DNA of 61,409 nucleotides, taken from the NCBI RefSeq assembly GCF_004005855.1, contig NZ_SACL01000017.1:1-61409 (forward strand). The letters run 5' to 3'. Positions 24,760-33,432 of the stretch are shown here, one piece after another. This DNA comes from Rhodovarius crocodyli. GTDB taxonomy: Bacteria; Pseudomonadota; Alphaproteobacteria; Acetobacterales; Acetobacteraceae. The position numbers and the translations under genes are program-made. The notes under the pieces were generated by a model. That model had not been told where the DNA came from, made no database searches, and worked only from the letters and a program-made list of their open reading frames with translations. Every line of letters begins with the position of its first letter. Within the stretch, counting starts at the first letter, position 1.

Positions 24760-27743
24760 GCCCCGGCATCCCATTCGGCGACCCGCGCCAAATGCGCGTA
24801 ATCCTGGTTTCGCGATGTTCGCCCGGGATGCGGCCGCGCGGTGAAGGGCCGCTCCCCGGCCAGGTAATCGGTGGCCAGGTGCAGAAGCGCGGCGCGGGCG
24901 CTCTCGGTCAGTTCCGGCACGTTCTTCAGGGCCAGCTGCTCGCCGGCCTCCCGCCCGCCGGTCAGCCGCCAATAGAGAAGATGCCCGGCCTCGGCCGCCG
25001 GCATGCCGCGAAAACCGCCTTCGGCGGCCAGTACGGCCTCCAGCGGCAGCTGCGGCGCGGTGCCGTCGGCCACTTCCTTCGCGCTCGGCAGGGTGCCGGT
25101 CTTGTAGTCGAGGATGGCCATGCGGCCGTCCGAGAGTTCGTCCACGCGGTCGGCGCGGCCATGCAGGGTCACGCCATGCAGCACGGCCTCGGCCGGCACC
25201 TCGGTGCGGGTGCCGATCACGCCGAGCTCGGCGCGGTGGGCGGGCTCGTGCTCCAGCACGAAATCGCCGATGCGCGCCAGGCGCGGGCGCCAGAAGGCGG
25301 CGACGGCGGGGCGCAGCTGCGCCTTTTCCAGCGCGTCGCGCGCGGCGATGGTCCACATGGCGCGGGCCGAATCCTCGCCGGGCCATTTCGCGGTCAGCCC
25401 GTTCAGGAAGCGGGACATGGTGTCGTGCACCAACTCGCCATACTCGGCGGGGCCGATCTCAGCCTCCAGCGGGTCGAGCGGGCGCAGGCGCAGCACCTGC
25501 TTGGCATAGAAGGAATAGGGATCGGCCAGCAGCAGCCCGGCATCGGTGACGGAGAGTTTTCGCGGGCGTTCCCCGGCGGGCGGCGCGGGGCGCGGGCGTT
25601 GGGCTGGGGTGATGGGGGCGGTGGGCTGGTCGAGTGCCGCGGCCCAGGCGACGGCCTGGTTCTCGGGCACCGACAGGCCTTGCGGCCAATGCTCGTTGCG
25701 CTGCCCGGCCAGGAAGGTCTCCAGCCGGGTCAGCCAGCGCGCCGGCACGGTGGGCGAGCCGCCGCGCCGCGTGGCGCGCGACAGCACCACCTCCTTCGCG
25801 GAGCCAGCCGTCAGCAGGAAGTCGGCGGCGACGCGGCCGATCCGCGCCTCGGGCGAGGGCAGGCCGAACTGCGCGCGCATGGGCCTGCCCATCCAGGGGC
25901 CGGGGTCGGTGGCCAGCGGCCAGATCGCCTCGTCGAGGCCGCCCAGCACCACGCGGTCGAAATGCAGCAGCCGGGCTTCCAGCAGGCCCAGGATCGCCAC
26001 GCGCGGATGCGCGGATCGGCTGCGCGGGCGGCGGGCCACGCCCTGCGACAGCGCCGCCTCGAACAGCGGCGGAAAGCGGTTGGGCGCGATGGGCGGCAGG
26101 GCCGCGAAGCCCACCTGCATGTCGGCCAGATGGTTGGCCAGCGCCTCGCCTTCCTCACCCGCATAGAGCGCGAGCCCGCCCGGCAGCTCCACCGAGCTCG
26201 CCAGCCGTTCCGCCGCCGCCAGCAGGTCCGACAGCAGCTGCGCGGGCGGCAGGGAGGGGGCGGAGGGCAGGGAGGTGAAGCCCGCCATGGCGCAGGCGAG
26301 TGCGTCGATGATCTGCAGCGCATTGGCGGGCGCGCGCGGGTCCAGCGCGGCGCGCAGCCCCTCCAGCCCGGGGCCGGGGCGCGGGCCGCGCATCGCCGCC
26401 AGCTCAAGGGCGCGGGCGGCGGGCAGCCATTCGTCGCGGCCCATATTGCCGGCGGCCAGCGGGTGTTTCAGGGCCGAGAGCGTCGCGACCGGCGCGAAGC
26501 CCGTGCGCACCATCTCCGCGACGAGGCGCAAGAACACCCCGGCTTCGGAGAGGTGCAGCGGCTGGCCGGCGCTGTCCTCGGCCTCGATGCCGTGGCGCGC
26601 CAGGGCGGCGGCGGTGCGGCGCGCCAGGTCGCGGTCGGGCGTGACCAGCGCGGCCGAGGCGCCCGGCTGTTCCAGCGCGCCGCGCAGCAGCAGGGCGATG
26701 GCGCGGGCTTCGTGCTCGGCATCGGGGGCGGTCTGGCGGGACAGGCCCTCCAGCGCGGGCGCGCGCTCATCCGGGCGGCGGGACTGCCAGGCGGGCAGGG
26801 CGGCGGGCGGGCACAGCGCCTGGCCCAGCAGGCCCATGCGCGGCAGGGGCGCCGCGCCCGCATGCCAGTCCGGGAAGGGCCCCAGCCCCGCGCCCATCAT
26901 GCGCAGCAGCCGGCGCTGGCCGTGGAAGGGGTGGGTGGGCGCGGTGTCCAGCGCGTCGGCGGGCAGTTCGGCGGTGGCGGGGTCTTCCGCATGCAGCACC
27001 ACGAAGCCCTGGGGCAACTCCTCCGCGATCACCTTCAGCAGTCGGGCGGCGGCGGGGATGGTGCCGCCCGCGCCGATGCCGGCGGCCACCACCAGCCCCT
27101 CGGGCGGGCGCAGGCGCCAGGCATCGGCCTGGGTCGCCAGCGCCAGCACGCGGCGCACGCCGATGTCCAGCAACTGCTGGTCCTCCAGCCATTCCTGCCA
27201 GGCCTCGACCACGCCGCGCAGGAATGTGGTGGTGATGCGCCAATGGACGGCGAGTTCGCCCTCCACCAGCCCTTCCAGCCGTTCCAGCCAGGCCTGTTGC
27301 AGGGCGTGCGGGTCGCGCAGCAGCTCGGGGTCGGCTTCCTCCAGCGCGATCTCGTCCAGCAAGGCGGCGAGTTCGCCGGCCAGGCCCCAGGCCTGCTCCG
27401 GGCTGGCCGGGCCGCCGCGCGCGGGGGGCAGGCGCTGCACCAGCGCGGCCAGCTCACCCTGGCGGCGCAGGGGCTCCACGGCAGGGGGCAGCTCCAGAAG
27501 TGCAGGCAGGGCCAGCTCATCCGCGTCCTCGGTCGACAGGCCAGCGAGCGCGCGCAGGCGCGGCAGCAGCAGGGCGCCGCCCTCGGCGGGTGCGAATTCG
27601 GCGCGCAGGGCGCGGGCGCTGCGGCGCGTGGGCAGCAGGATGGTGGCGCGGGCCAGATCCTCGGGCGCGGGCAGCCTTTCCCTGAGGCCGGCGGCCAGCG
27701 CCGGCAGGAAGGGCACGCCCGAGGGAATCGTGAGAATGCGCAT
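24756..27743 (-). CDS. addB: Double-strand break repair protein AddB, alphaproteobacterial type
   Basis: About 995 residues. I prefer the ATG at 27743 (MRILTIPSGVPFLPALAAGL), which matches the family's usual start; a GTG at 27752 would add three residues. AddB lacks a working helicase (no Walker A seen) but has a C-terminal PD-(D/E)XK nuclease: GRADRVDEL followed by MAILDYKTGTLPSAKEV near residue 890. Central features of the family include ILGLLEARLLHFDRVVLGGL and LSVTDAGLLLADPYSFYAKQVLRL. It is the first gene of addB-addA-trxA. Confidence 0.94.
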   Translation of the reverse strand: MRILTIPSGVPFLPALAAGLRERLPAPEDLARATILLPTRRSARALRAEFAPAEGGALLLPRLRALAGLSTEDADELALPALLELPPAVEPLRRQGELAALVQRLPPARGGPASPEQAWGLAGELAALLDEIALEEADPELLRDPHALQQAWLERLEGLVEGELAVHWRITTTFLRGVVEAWQEWLEDQQLLDIGVRRVLALATQADAWRLRPPEGLVVAAGIGAGGTIPAAARLLKVIAEELPQGFVVLHAEDPATAELPADALDTAPTHPFHGQRRLLRMMGAGLGPFPDWHAGAAPLPRMGLLGQALCPPAALPAWQSRRPDERAPALEGLSRQTAPDAEHEARAIALLLRGALEQPGASAALVTPDRDLARRTAAALARHGIEAEDSAGQPLHLSEAGVFLRLVAEMVRTGFAPVATLSALKHPLAAGNMGRDEWLPAARALELAAMRGPRPGPGLEGLRAALDPRAPANALQIIDALACAMAGFTSLPSAPSLPPAQLLSDLLAAAERLASSVELPGGLALYAGEEGEALANHLADMQVGFAALPPIAPNRFPPLFEAALSQGVARRPRSRSAHPRVAILGLLEARLLHFDRVVLGGLDEAIWPLATDPGPWMGRPMRAQFGLPSPEARIGRVAADFLLTAGSAKEVVLSRATRRGGSPTVPARWLTRLETFLAGQRNEHWPQGLSVPENQAVAWAAALDQPTAPITPAQRPRPAPPAGERPRKLSVTDAGLLLADPYSFYAKQVLRLRPLDPLEAEIGPAEYGELVHDTMSRFLNGLTAKWPGEDSARAMWTIAARDALEKAQLRPAVAAFWRPRLARIGDFVLEHEPAHRAELGVIGTRTEVPAEAVLHGVTLHGRADRVDELSDGRMAILDYKTGTLPSAKEVADGTAPQLPLEAVLAAEGGFRGMPAAEAGHLLYWRLTGGREAGEQLALKNVPELTESARAALLHLATDYLAGERPFTARPHPGRTSRNQDYAHLARVAEWDAGA

Positions 27744-27770
27744 GGGCGGCACTATAGCACCGCCCGCCGG

Positions 27771-28958
27771 TCAGTCGGGCGACAGCTCCCGCCGCGCGAT
27801 CTCCGCGAAGCAGCCGGCGCCGATCGGCAGCAGCGCGTCGTTGAAGTCGTAATGGCCGTTGTGCAGCGGCACGTTGCTGCCCTTCTGCTCACCCGCCTGG
27901 CCCAGCAGCAGGAAGGCGCCCGGGGCGTTGTGCAGCATATAGGCAAAGTCCTCGCCGGCGGTCAGCGAGGGAAAATCATCCTTGATGCCGGCCGGGCCCA
28001 CCACGGCGGCGGCGGCTTCCGCGGCCAGCGCCGCCTGCTCAGGCGTGTTGATGGTGGGGGGGTAGGAGCGGTGATAGGAAAGCTCCAGCCCCAGCCCATG
28101 GGCGGCGGCCGTGCCTTCCACCACCTGGTGGAACAGCTTGTCCATGTGCTCTCGCATCTCGGGCAGCAGGGTGCGGATGGTGCCGCGCAGCTCCACCGTC
28201 TCCGGGATCACGATGTCCGAGGTGCCGGCGTGGAACTGGCCCACGCTGATCACCGCCGTGCCGTGCGGGTCCACCCGGCGGCTGACCAGGGATTGCAGCG
28301 CCATGTACAGCTGCGTGGCGCCCGGCAGCGGGTCGATGCCGCGATGGGGCTGCGCGCCGTGGCTGCTGCGCCCGCGCAGGGTGATGGAGAAATAATCCAC
28401 CGCCGCCAGCACCGTGCCCGGCCGGATCGCGACCGTGCCCAGCGGCAGCTCCGGCAGGTTGTGCAGCCCATAGACGGCATCGCAGGGAAAGCGGCGGAAC
28501 AGCCCGTCCTCCACCATCGCCAGCGCGCCGGTCAGCCCTTCCTCGGCGGGCTGGAAGATGAAGTTGATCGTGCCGGCGAAGTCCCGCGTCTCGGCCAGGT
28601 GCCGGGCCGCGCCCAGCAGGGTGGCGGTGTGGCCGTCATGGCCGCAGGCGTGCATCACGCCTTCATTCACGCTGCGATGGGGGATGTCGCTGGTCTCGGG
28701 CATGGGCAGGGCATCCATGTCCGCACGAAAGCCGATGCTGCGGTTGCCGCGCGGCCCGTCATGCTTGCCGCGCAGCACGCCCACCACGCCGGTGCGGCCG
28801 ATGCCGGTATGCACCTCCAGCCCCCATTCGCGCAGCTTCTCGGCCACGATGCCGCTGGTGCGGTGTTCCTGGAAGCCGATCTCGGGATGGGCGTGGAAGT
28901 CTCGGCGCCAGGCCGTCATCTCGGGGGCCAGGGCAGCGATCGCGGGGTTCACGGGCAT
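27771..28958 (-). CDS. M20 family amidohydrolase (hippurate/N-acyl-amino-acid hydrolase type)
   Basis: 395 residues. The AbgB/HipO-like M20D group hydrolyses N-acyl or N-aminoacyl amide bonds with a two-metal site. Metal-site segments are present: MHACGHDGHTATLLGAA, FQPAEEG (the EE pair), GLHNLPELPLG, and TAGEDFAYML near the C-terminus, with the dimer-lobe His in SSHGAQPHRGIDPL. There is no signal peptide, so it is cytoplasmic. It is divergent from the IclR regulator at 29038, which probably controls it. Confidence 0.9.
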   Translation of the reverse strand: MPVNPAIAALAPEMTAWRRDFHAHPEIGFQEHRTSGIVAEKLREWGLEVHTGIGRTGVVGVLRGKHDGPRGNRSIGFRADMDALPMPETSDIPHRSVNEGVMHACGHDGHTATLLGAARHLAETRDFAGTINFIFQPAEEGLTGALAMVEDGLFRRFPCDAVYGLHNLPELPLGTVAIRPGTVLAAVDYFSITLRGRSSHGAQPHRGIDPLPGATQLYMALQSLVSRRVDPHGTAVISVGQFHAGTSDIVIPETVELRGTIRTLLPEMREHMDKLFHQVVEGTAAAHGLGLELSYHRSYPPTINTPEQAALAAEAAAAVVGPAGIKDDFPSLTAGEDFAYMLHNAPGAFLLLGQAGEQKGSNVPLHNGHYDFNDALLPIGAGCFAEIARRELSPD

Positions 28959-29020
28959 CGGGGGGTGTCCTTCCAGGGTGGAGGGACGGTACGACAGGCG
29001 CTGGTGGAGTCAACAAATGA

Positions 29021-29034
29021 TATGATAGTATCAT
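29021..29034 (+). promoter_or_regulatory. Divergent operator/promoter at the iclR-type gene start
   Basis: atgatagtatcat (29022-29034) is a perfect 13-base palindrome in an A/T-rich patch, ending four bases before the IclR start codon. It overlaps tatgat (29021-29026), a good -10 hexamer. If that -10 is used, transcription begins within a few bases of the ATG, so the mRNA would be nearly leaderless, which fits the missing ribosome site. A regulator bound here would block its own promoter and could control the divergent M20 gene. Confidence 0.55.
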
Positions 29035-29037
29035 CTG

Positions 29038-29832
29038 ATGACACAAAACGAACTCAGCGCCGGCGTGCCGCTGGTCCGGGCGCTGGATCGGGGCATCGCC
29101 ATCCTGGCCGCCTTCACGCCCGAGCGGCCGGCCCTGACGCTGACGGAGCTGTCGCGCGCCGCCGCGCTGGACAAGGGCACCACGCGCCGCCTGCTGCAGA
29201 CGCTGCTGCTGAACCGGCTGGTCACGCATGACGGCGCGGCCGGCACCTACGCCCTGGCCGGCCGGGTGCTGAGCCTGGCCGCCGCCGTGCCGCTCGGCAG
29301 CGACCTGCGGGCCGCGGGTGCCGGCGTGCTGCGGGAACTGGCCGCCGAGACGGGTGCCACCAGCTTTCTCTGGACCTTCGACGACGGCATGGCGCTGTGC
29401 CTGGACAGCGTGCGCGTGAAGCTGCCCGACATCGAGGTCGCCTGGTTCGCGGTGGGCGGCCGGGCCGCGCTGAACTCGGGGGCGGGCCCGCGCGTGCTGC
29501 TGGCCCATCTGCCGGCGCGGGAGCGCGAGCGGGTGCTGGCGGCCCCGCTGGCCAGCCGCACCCCGGCCGCCGAGACCGACCCCGGGCTGCTGCGCCGCCA
29601 GGCGGAGCGGATCAGGACGCGCGGCTGGGATTTCGCGCGGGATGATTTCGTGATCGGCCTGGCGGGGCTCGGCGTGCCCATCCTCTCTGCCAGGGGCGCG
29701 CTCCTGGGCGCGCTGAGCATCGCGAGCCTGACCGGCGGCTTCGGAGACCCGGAGGCACCGGGCCCGCTGGACGTGTTGTGGCGCTGCGCGTCCCGGATCG
29801 CGGCGCTGACGGAAGGTGGCCGCCGCCCATAG
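29038..29832 (+). CDS. IclR family transcriptional regulator
   Basis: 264 residues. An N-terminal winged helix-turn-helix (VRALDRGIAILAAFTPERPA, LTLTELSRAAALDKGTTRRL) is followed by the IclR effector domain (about 85-255) with GRAALNSGAGPRVLLAHLP and GVPILSARGALLGALSIA. No Shine-Dalgarno sequence precedes the ATG. IclR proteins usually regulate adjacent catabolic genes and themselves; here the divergent M20 hydrolase is the natural target. Confidence 0.92.
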   Translation: MTQNELSAGVPLVRALDRGIAILAAFTPERPALTLTELSRAAALDKGTTRRLLQTLLLNRLVTHDGAAGTYALAGRVLSLAAAVPLGSDLRAAGAGVLRELAAETGATSFLWTFDDGMALCLDSVRVKLPDIEVAWFAVGGRAALNSGAGPRVLLAHLPARERERVLAAPLASRTPAAETDPGLLRRQAERIRTRGWDFARDDFVIGLAGLGVPILSARGALLGALSIASLTGGFGDPEAPGPLDVLWRCASRIAALTEGGRRP

Positions 29833-29864
29833 CCGCCACGCCCGGCCTGTGCTTCATCGCCGGA

Positions 29865-30782
29865 ATGACACGCTTCCCCAGGCCCGTCCTGCCCCTGTTG
29901 GCGCTGGCCCTGATGGCCGGCTGCGCCACCCCCGAGGTCTCGGGCGCGCGCATCATCTCCGAGGGCTTCTGCATGCCATCGGCCGAGACGGTGGGGGCCG
30001 CGCTGGGTGAGCCCGTGCCCGCGCCGCTGCCGGGCTTTTCCGCGCGGGCGCAGCGCATGGCGGTGCTGATCGGCATCGCCCCGCAGCTGTCGGGCCTGAT
30101 CGTGGGCGATGGGCCGCCCCTGCAGCGGCTGCGCATGCGCCAGATGGTGGTGGAGCGCATCGTCGCGGCCTCCCTGGACGTGCAGGAGGCGATGGCCCTG
30201 CTGGATTGCGAGGATGAGCGCGGCGACCAGCTGCGTTCCCTGCTGGAGGCACGGGAAAGCCGGGCCAGCCGCCGCCTGACCATCGCCAGCATCGGCATCG
30301 GCGCCTTCACCGCGGTCGCGACCGGCGGGCTTTCCCTGGCGGCCGCGCCCACCGCGGCCTCGGCCGTCGGCATCGCGGGCGGCCTGGGCGAGGCGTCCTC
30401 GGGCGTCGCGCAGCTGCTGGGCGAATCACGCGGCCGGCTGATGACCAGCCGCAACATCCTGCGTGAGATCCGGGAACGTCCGGAACAGTCGACCATGCTG
30501 CCGGCCGTGGTCTGGCGCTATCTGCTGCGCCACGACACCGAAGGGGCCTCGGTGCTGGACCAGGTGGTGGAGCAGTGGCGCGGCGCGGGCCTGCTGGGCG
30601 AGGGCGGGTTCGAGAACCCGGACCGCCGCACGGCGCTGCTGGTGGGCGAGGGCGGGGTCTATTCCACCGCCGACCTCAACGCGCGCGGCGCCATGCTGGA
30701 CGGGCTGGAGGCAGCCATCGGCCGGATGAGCCGGTCATTGAGGCTGCTGCTGGCGGAAATGCAGACGGTGCTGCCGCCTTAG
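29865..30782 (+). CDS. Putative outer-envelope lipoprotein, unknown function
   Basis: 305 residues from the ATG at 29865; a frame open further upstream overlaps the IclR gene and is unlikely. It has a lipoprotein signal with lipobox LMAGC (acylated C20). The middle contains one long Gly/Ala-rich hydrophobic stretch (about 140-185: IASIGIGAFTAVATGGLSLA and on) that could be membrane-associated. The remainder is helical and charged. I recognise no family. Its last four bases overlap the stop of the convergent enoyl-CoA hydratase. Confidence 0.65.
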   Translation: MTRFPRPVLPLLALALMAGCATPEVSGARIISEGFCMPSAETVGAALGEPVPAPLPGFSARAQRMAVLIGIAPQLSGLIVGDGPPLQRLRMRQMVVERIVAASLDVQEAMALLDCEDERGDQLRSLLEARESRASRRLTIASIGIGAFTAVATGGLSLAAAPTAASAVGIAGGLGEASSGVAQLLGESRGRLMTSRNILREIRERPEQSTMLPAVVWRYLLRHDTEGASVLDQVVEQWRGAGLLGEGGFENPDRRTALLVGEGGVYSTADLNARGAMLDGLEAAIGRMSRSLRLLLAEMQTVLPP

Positions 30783-31567
30783 CTTTCCCAGCCGGGCTTC
30801 CGCCTCTCCCGGAAGGCCGCGATGCCTTCCACCGCATCGCCCACGGCGCAGCGGGCGAAGGCCTGGGCGCCGGCGGCGGCATAGCCCGCGGGCGAGATCT
30901 CGCCGAGTGCCGCCAGCAGTTTCTTGGTCTCGGCCATCGCCTGCGGGGAGCCGCGCCGCAGGTCCTTCAGGATGGCGTCGAGCCCGGCATCCAGCGCGGC
31001 CTCATCCGCGAACACCTCATGCACCAGGCCGATCTTCGCGGCCGCCTGGGCGTCCAGCACCTGGGCCTGCAGCACCAGCCGCTGGGCCTGGCTGCGGCCG
31101 ACGCGCCGGGTGATCCAGGGCAGGATCTGGGCCGCCACCAGCCCGCGCAGCACCTCGGGCGCGCAGAACTTCGCGGAGGCATCGGCGATGGCGATGTCGG
31201 CCGCGCAATTGAAGCCGAGCCCGCCCGCGAAGGCGCTGCCCTGGATGCGGGCGACCACCACCTGCGGCAAGGAGGCGAGGCGCAGCAGGCGCGCGCCCAT
31301 ATCGGCGTTGCGGCGCAGCTGCGCCTCCAGCCGCTGCTCGGCCGAGAGCTGGTCCTCCGCGACCTCCACCAGATCAAGCCCCGCGCAGAAATGCCCGCCC
31401 GCGCCGCGCAGCACCACGACGCGGAAGGTGTCGCTCGATTCCAGCTCCTCCATGGCGCGGTCCAGCTCGGCCACCAGCGCCAGGGACAGCGCATTGCGCC
31501 GGTGCGGGCGGTTCAGGGTGATGTGCATCACCGGGCCGTCGCGGGTGATCAGGATGGGCTGTTCCAT
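30779..31567 (-). CDS. Enoyl-CoA hydratase/isomerase family protein
   Basis: 262 residues from the ATG at 31567 (gaggaa nine bases upstream); an open frame reaching 31624 lacks a ribosome site. Crotonase-fold motifs are present: ITLNRPHRRNALSLALVAEL, the oxyanion-hole HFCAGLDL, and QGSAFAGGLGFNCAADIAIA, with Glu in APEVLRGLV. It likely hydrates or isomerises an acyl-CoA in fatty or amino acid breakdown. It lies 53 bases after the racemase-like gene. Confidence 0.85.
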   Translation of the reverse strand: MEQPILITRDGPVMHITLNRPHRRNALSLALVAELDRAMEELESSDTFRVVVLRGAGGHFCAGLDLVEVAEDQLSAEQRLEAQLRRNADMGARLLRLASLPQVVVARIQGSAFAGGLGFNCAADIAIADASAKFCAPEVLRGLVAAQILPWITRRVGRSQAQRLVLQAQVLDAQAAAKIGLVHEVFADEAALDAGLDAILKDLRRGSPQAMAETKKLLAALGEISPAGYAAAGAQAFARCAVGDAVEGIAAFRERRKPGWES

Positions 31568-31620
31568 GGAGGCTTCCTCGGTCGGTCTTGCCTCCGCGAT
31601 GCGCTGCCGGGCGGCGCGGG

Positions 31621-32337
31621 TCAACCCAGCAGGGCGGCCAGCGGCGCGGAAAGCCCCATGGTGGGCACGGGCTTCGGGTCGGGCGCGGCCGTCGCCTCGA
31701 AGGCCGCGAGCAGGGCGCAGTCCAGGCTGTCCAGCACATTCACCCCGCTGGCGGCGGAGACGCGCGGCGCGAGCCCCGCGAGACCCGCGCCGCCCAGCAC
31801 CACCGCCCCCGCGCCATCGGCCGCGGCCTGGCGCGCGGCCTCGGCCAGCAGGGCGATGGCGCCGTCCGGGTCGGCCGCGATCATGCCCCCCGTCGGGGCG
31901 ACGGCCCTTACCGAGACCCGGTCGGGCCCATAGCCCCGCACCAGGGCGAATTCCTCCAGCATCGGCACCCAGGCCGCGCCCCCCGTGATCAGCGCCACGC
32001 GCTCCGCCTGGCGGAAGGCCAGCAGCAGCGACGCATCGGCCATGCCCGTGACCGGCACCGGGCTGACCTCCCGCGCGGCTTCCAGCGCGGGGTCCCCGAA
32101 ACAGGCGATCACCACGGCATCGGTATCGGCCGTCAGCTTTTCCGCCATCGCGTCCAGCACGGCATGGCCCGCGATGGCCGAAGCCGCGCGGGAGGCGATG
32201 TAGCGCGCCCCGAAACGCGCCGTGGCCCCCACCAGCGTGGCCGGCCGGGCAAAGCGTTCCAGGGCTGATTCGGCATGGCGCAGGATCAGCGCCGTGATCG
32301 CCTCATCCGTGTTCCCGTTGATGACCAGTAGCTTCAT
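31621..32337 (-). CDS. Asp/Glu/hydantoin racemase superfamily protein lacking the second catalytic Cys
   Basis: 238 residues from the ATG at 32337 (MKLLVINGNT is the classic start of this family). The superfamily uses two cysteines as acid/base pair. The first is present (C79 in VVIACFGDPAL). At the second site, where homologues have LGCxG, this protein reads LGGAGLAG with Gly at 183. It is therefore probably not a two-base racemase; decarboxylase, isomerase or binding roles are possible. It is divergent from the permease pair at 32475. Confidence 0.75.
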   Translation of the reverse strand: MKLLVINGNTDEAITALILRHAESALERFARPATLVGATARFGARYIASRAASAIAGHAVLDAMAEKLTADTDAVVIACFGDPALEAAREVSPVPVTGMADASLLLAFRQAERVALITGGAAWVPMLEEFALVRGYGPDRVSVRAVAPTGGMIAADPDGAIALLAEAARQAAADGAGAVVLGGAGLAGLAPRVSAASGVNVLDSLDCALLAAFEATAAPDPKPVPTMGLSAPLAALLG

Positions 32338-32474
32338 GGGCGGGCAGTCCTGCATCGGTGCTGGGCAGGCGCAGTCTGCGCCAGCCGATGCGCCCCGCCA
32401 ACGGCGTTGCCCCGGCCACGGCCCGCGCGCGAGATTGGCTGGCCCCCTGCGGGGGGCGGTTTCTGGAGTGCGCC

Positions 32475-33428
32475 ATGTTCTTCTACCTGCTCCGCCGGGT
32501 GCTCTATGCCATCCCCATCGCGCTGGCGGTGGGCTTCGTCTGCTTCATGCTGGTGCAGATCGCCCCTGGTGACCCGATCAACGCCATCGTCCCCGCCGAT
32601 GCCCCCGCCGATGTGGTGGAGCAGGTGCGGCGTGACTACGGCCTCGACAAGCCGCTGGCGGTGCAGTTCGCGATCTGGCTGTCCAAGGTGGTGCAGGGCG
32701 ATCTCGGCCGCTCGCTCGCGACGGGCCGCCCGGTGTGGGACGACCTGCGCTCGGCCATCGGCAACACGTTGATGCTGGCCGCCTTCGCCTCCGGCCTCGG
32801 CTTCATCATGGGCACGATCCTCGGCGGGCTGGCGGGCACCTTCCGCGGCTCCATCATCGACCGCGCGGCGGTGACCACGGCGGTGGCGGGCGTGTCCGTG
32901 CCGCATTACTGGCTGGGCATGGTGCTGGTCGTGGTGTTCTCGGTGCAGTGGAACATGCTGCCCGCCATGGGCGCCGGCCCCGGCGGCAGCGAGGACTGGG
33001 CCTGGAACTGGGAGCACATGCAGCATCTGGTGCTGCCCTCCATCACGCTCGCCGTCATCCCGATGGGCATCGTGACCCGCACGGTGCGTGGCATCGTGGC
33101 CGAGATCATGAACCAGGAATTCGTCACCGCCCTGCGCGGCAAGGGCCTGGGCGGCTGGGGGGTGTTCCTGCATGTGGTCAAGAACGCGGCCCCCAATGTG
33201 CTGGCCGTGATGGGCCTGCAGCTGGGCTACCTGATGGGCGGCTCCATCCTGGTCGAGACCGTGTTCTCCTGGCCCGGCACCGGGCTGCTGCTGAACAGCG
33301 CCATCTTCCAGCGCGACCTGCCGGTGCTGCAGGGCACCATCCTGGTGCTCGCCATGTTCTTCGTCACGCTGAACCTGTGCGTCGATCTGATCCAGACCGG
33401 GCTCGACCCGCGCATCAAGAGGGGCTGA
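32475..33428 (+). CDS. ABC transporter permease, DppB/OppB type
   Basis: 317 residues from the ATG at 32475 (FFYLLRRVLYAIPIALAVGF), with a weak ggag upstream; the open frame before it has no membrane character. It has six predicted helices, the FMLVQIAPGDPIN periplasmic motif, and the EAA loop (EFVTALRGKGLG). It forms an inner-membrane channel with the next gene for peptides or similar solutes. No binding protein or ATPase gene follows. Confidence 0.9.
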   Translation: MFFYLLRRVLYAIPIALAVGFVCFMLVQIAPGDPINAIVPADAPADVVEQVRRDYGLDKPLAVQFAIWLSKVVQGDLGRSLATGRPVWDDLRSAIGNTLMLAAFASGLGFIMGTILGGLAGTFRGSIIDRAAVTTAVAGVSVPHYWLGMVLVVVFSVQWNMLPAMGAGPGGSEDWAWNWEHMQHLVLPSITLAVIPMGIVTRTVRGIVAEIMNQEFVTALRGKGLGGWGVFLHVVKNAAPNVLAVMGLQLGYLMGGSILVETVFSWPGTGLLLNSAIFQRDLPVLQGTILVLAMFFVTLNLCVDLIQTGLDPRIKRG

Positions 33429-33432
33429 GGCC

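Noticed and set aside
24760-25386. N-terminal extension of AddA to 25386
   Set aside because: It overlaps addB out of frame, and the ATG at 24759 overlaps the addB stop as expected for the addBA pair.
24747-29231. A 1494-codon open frame on the plus strand across addB and the M20 gene
   Set aside because: It is the antisense mirror of addB and neighbours; in such GC-rich DNA stop codons are rare on both strands. Its product is compositionally biased (G, Q, H, R) with no domain.
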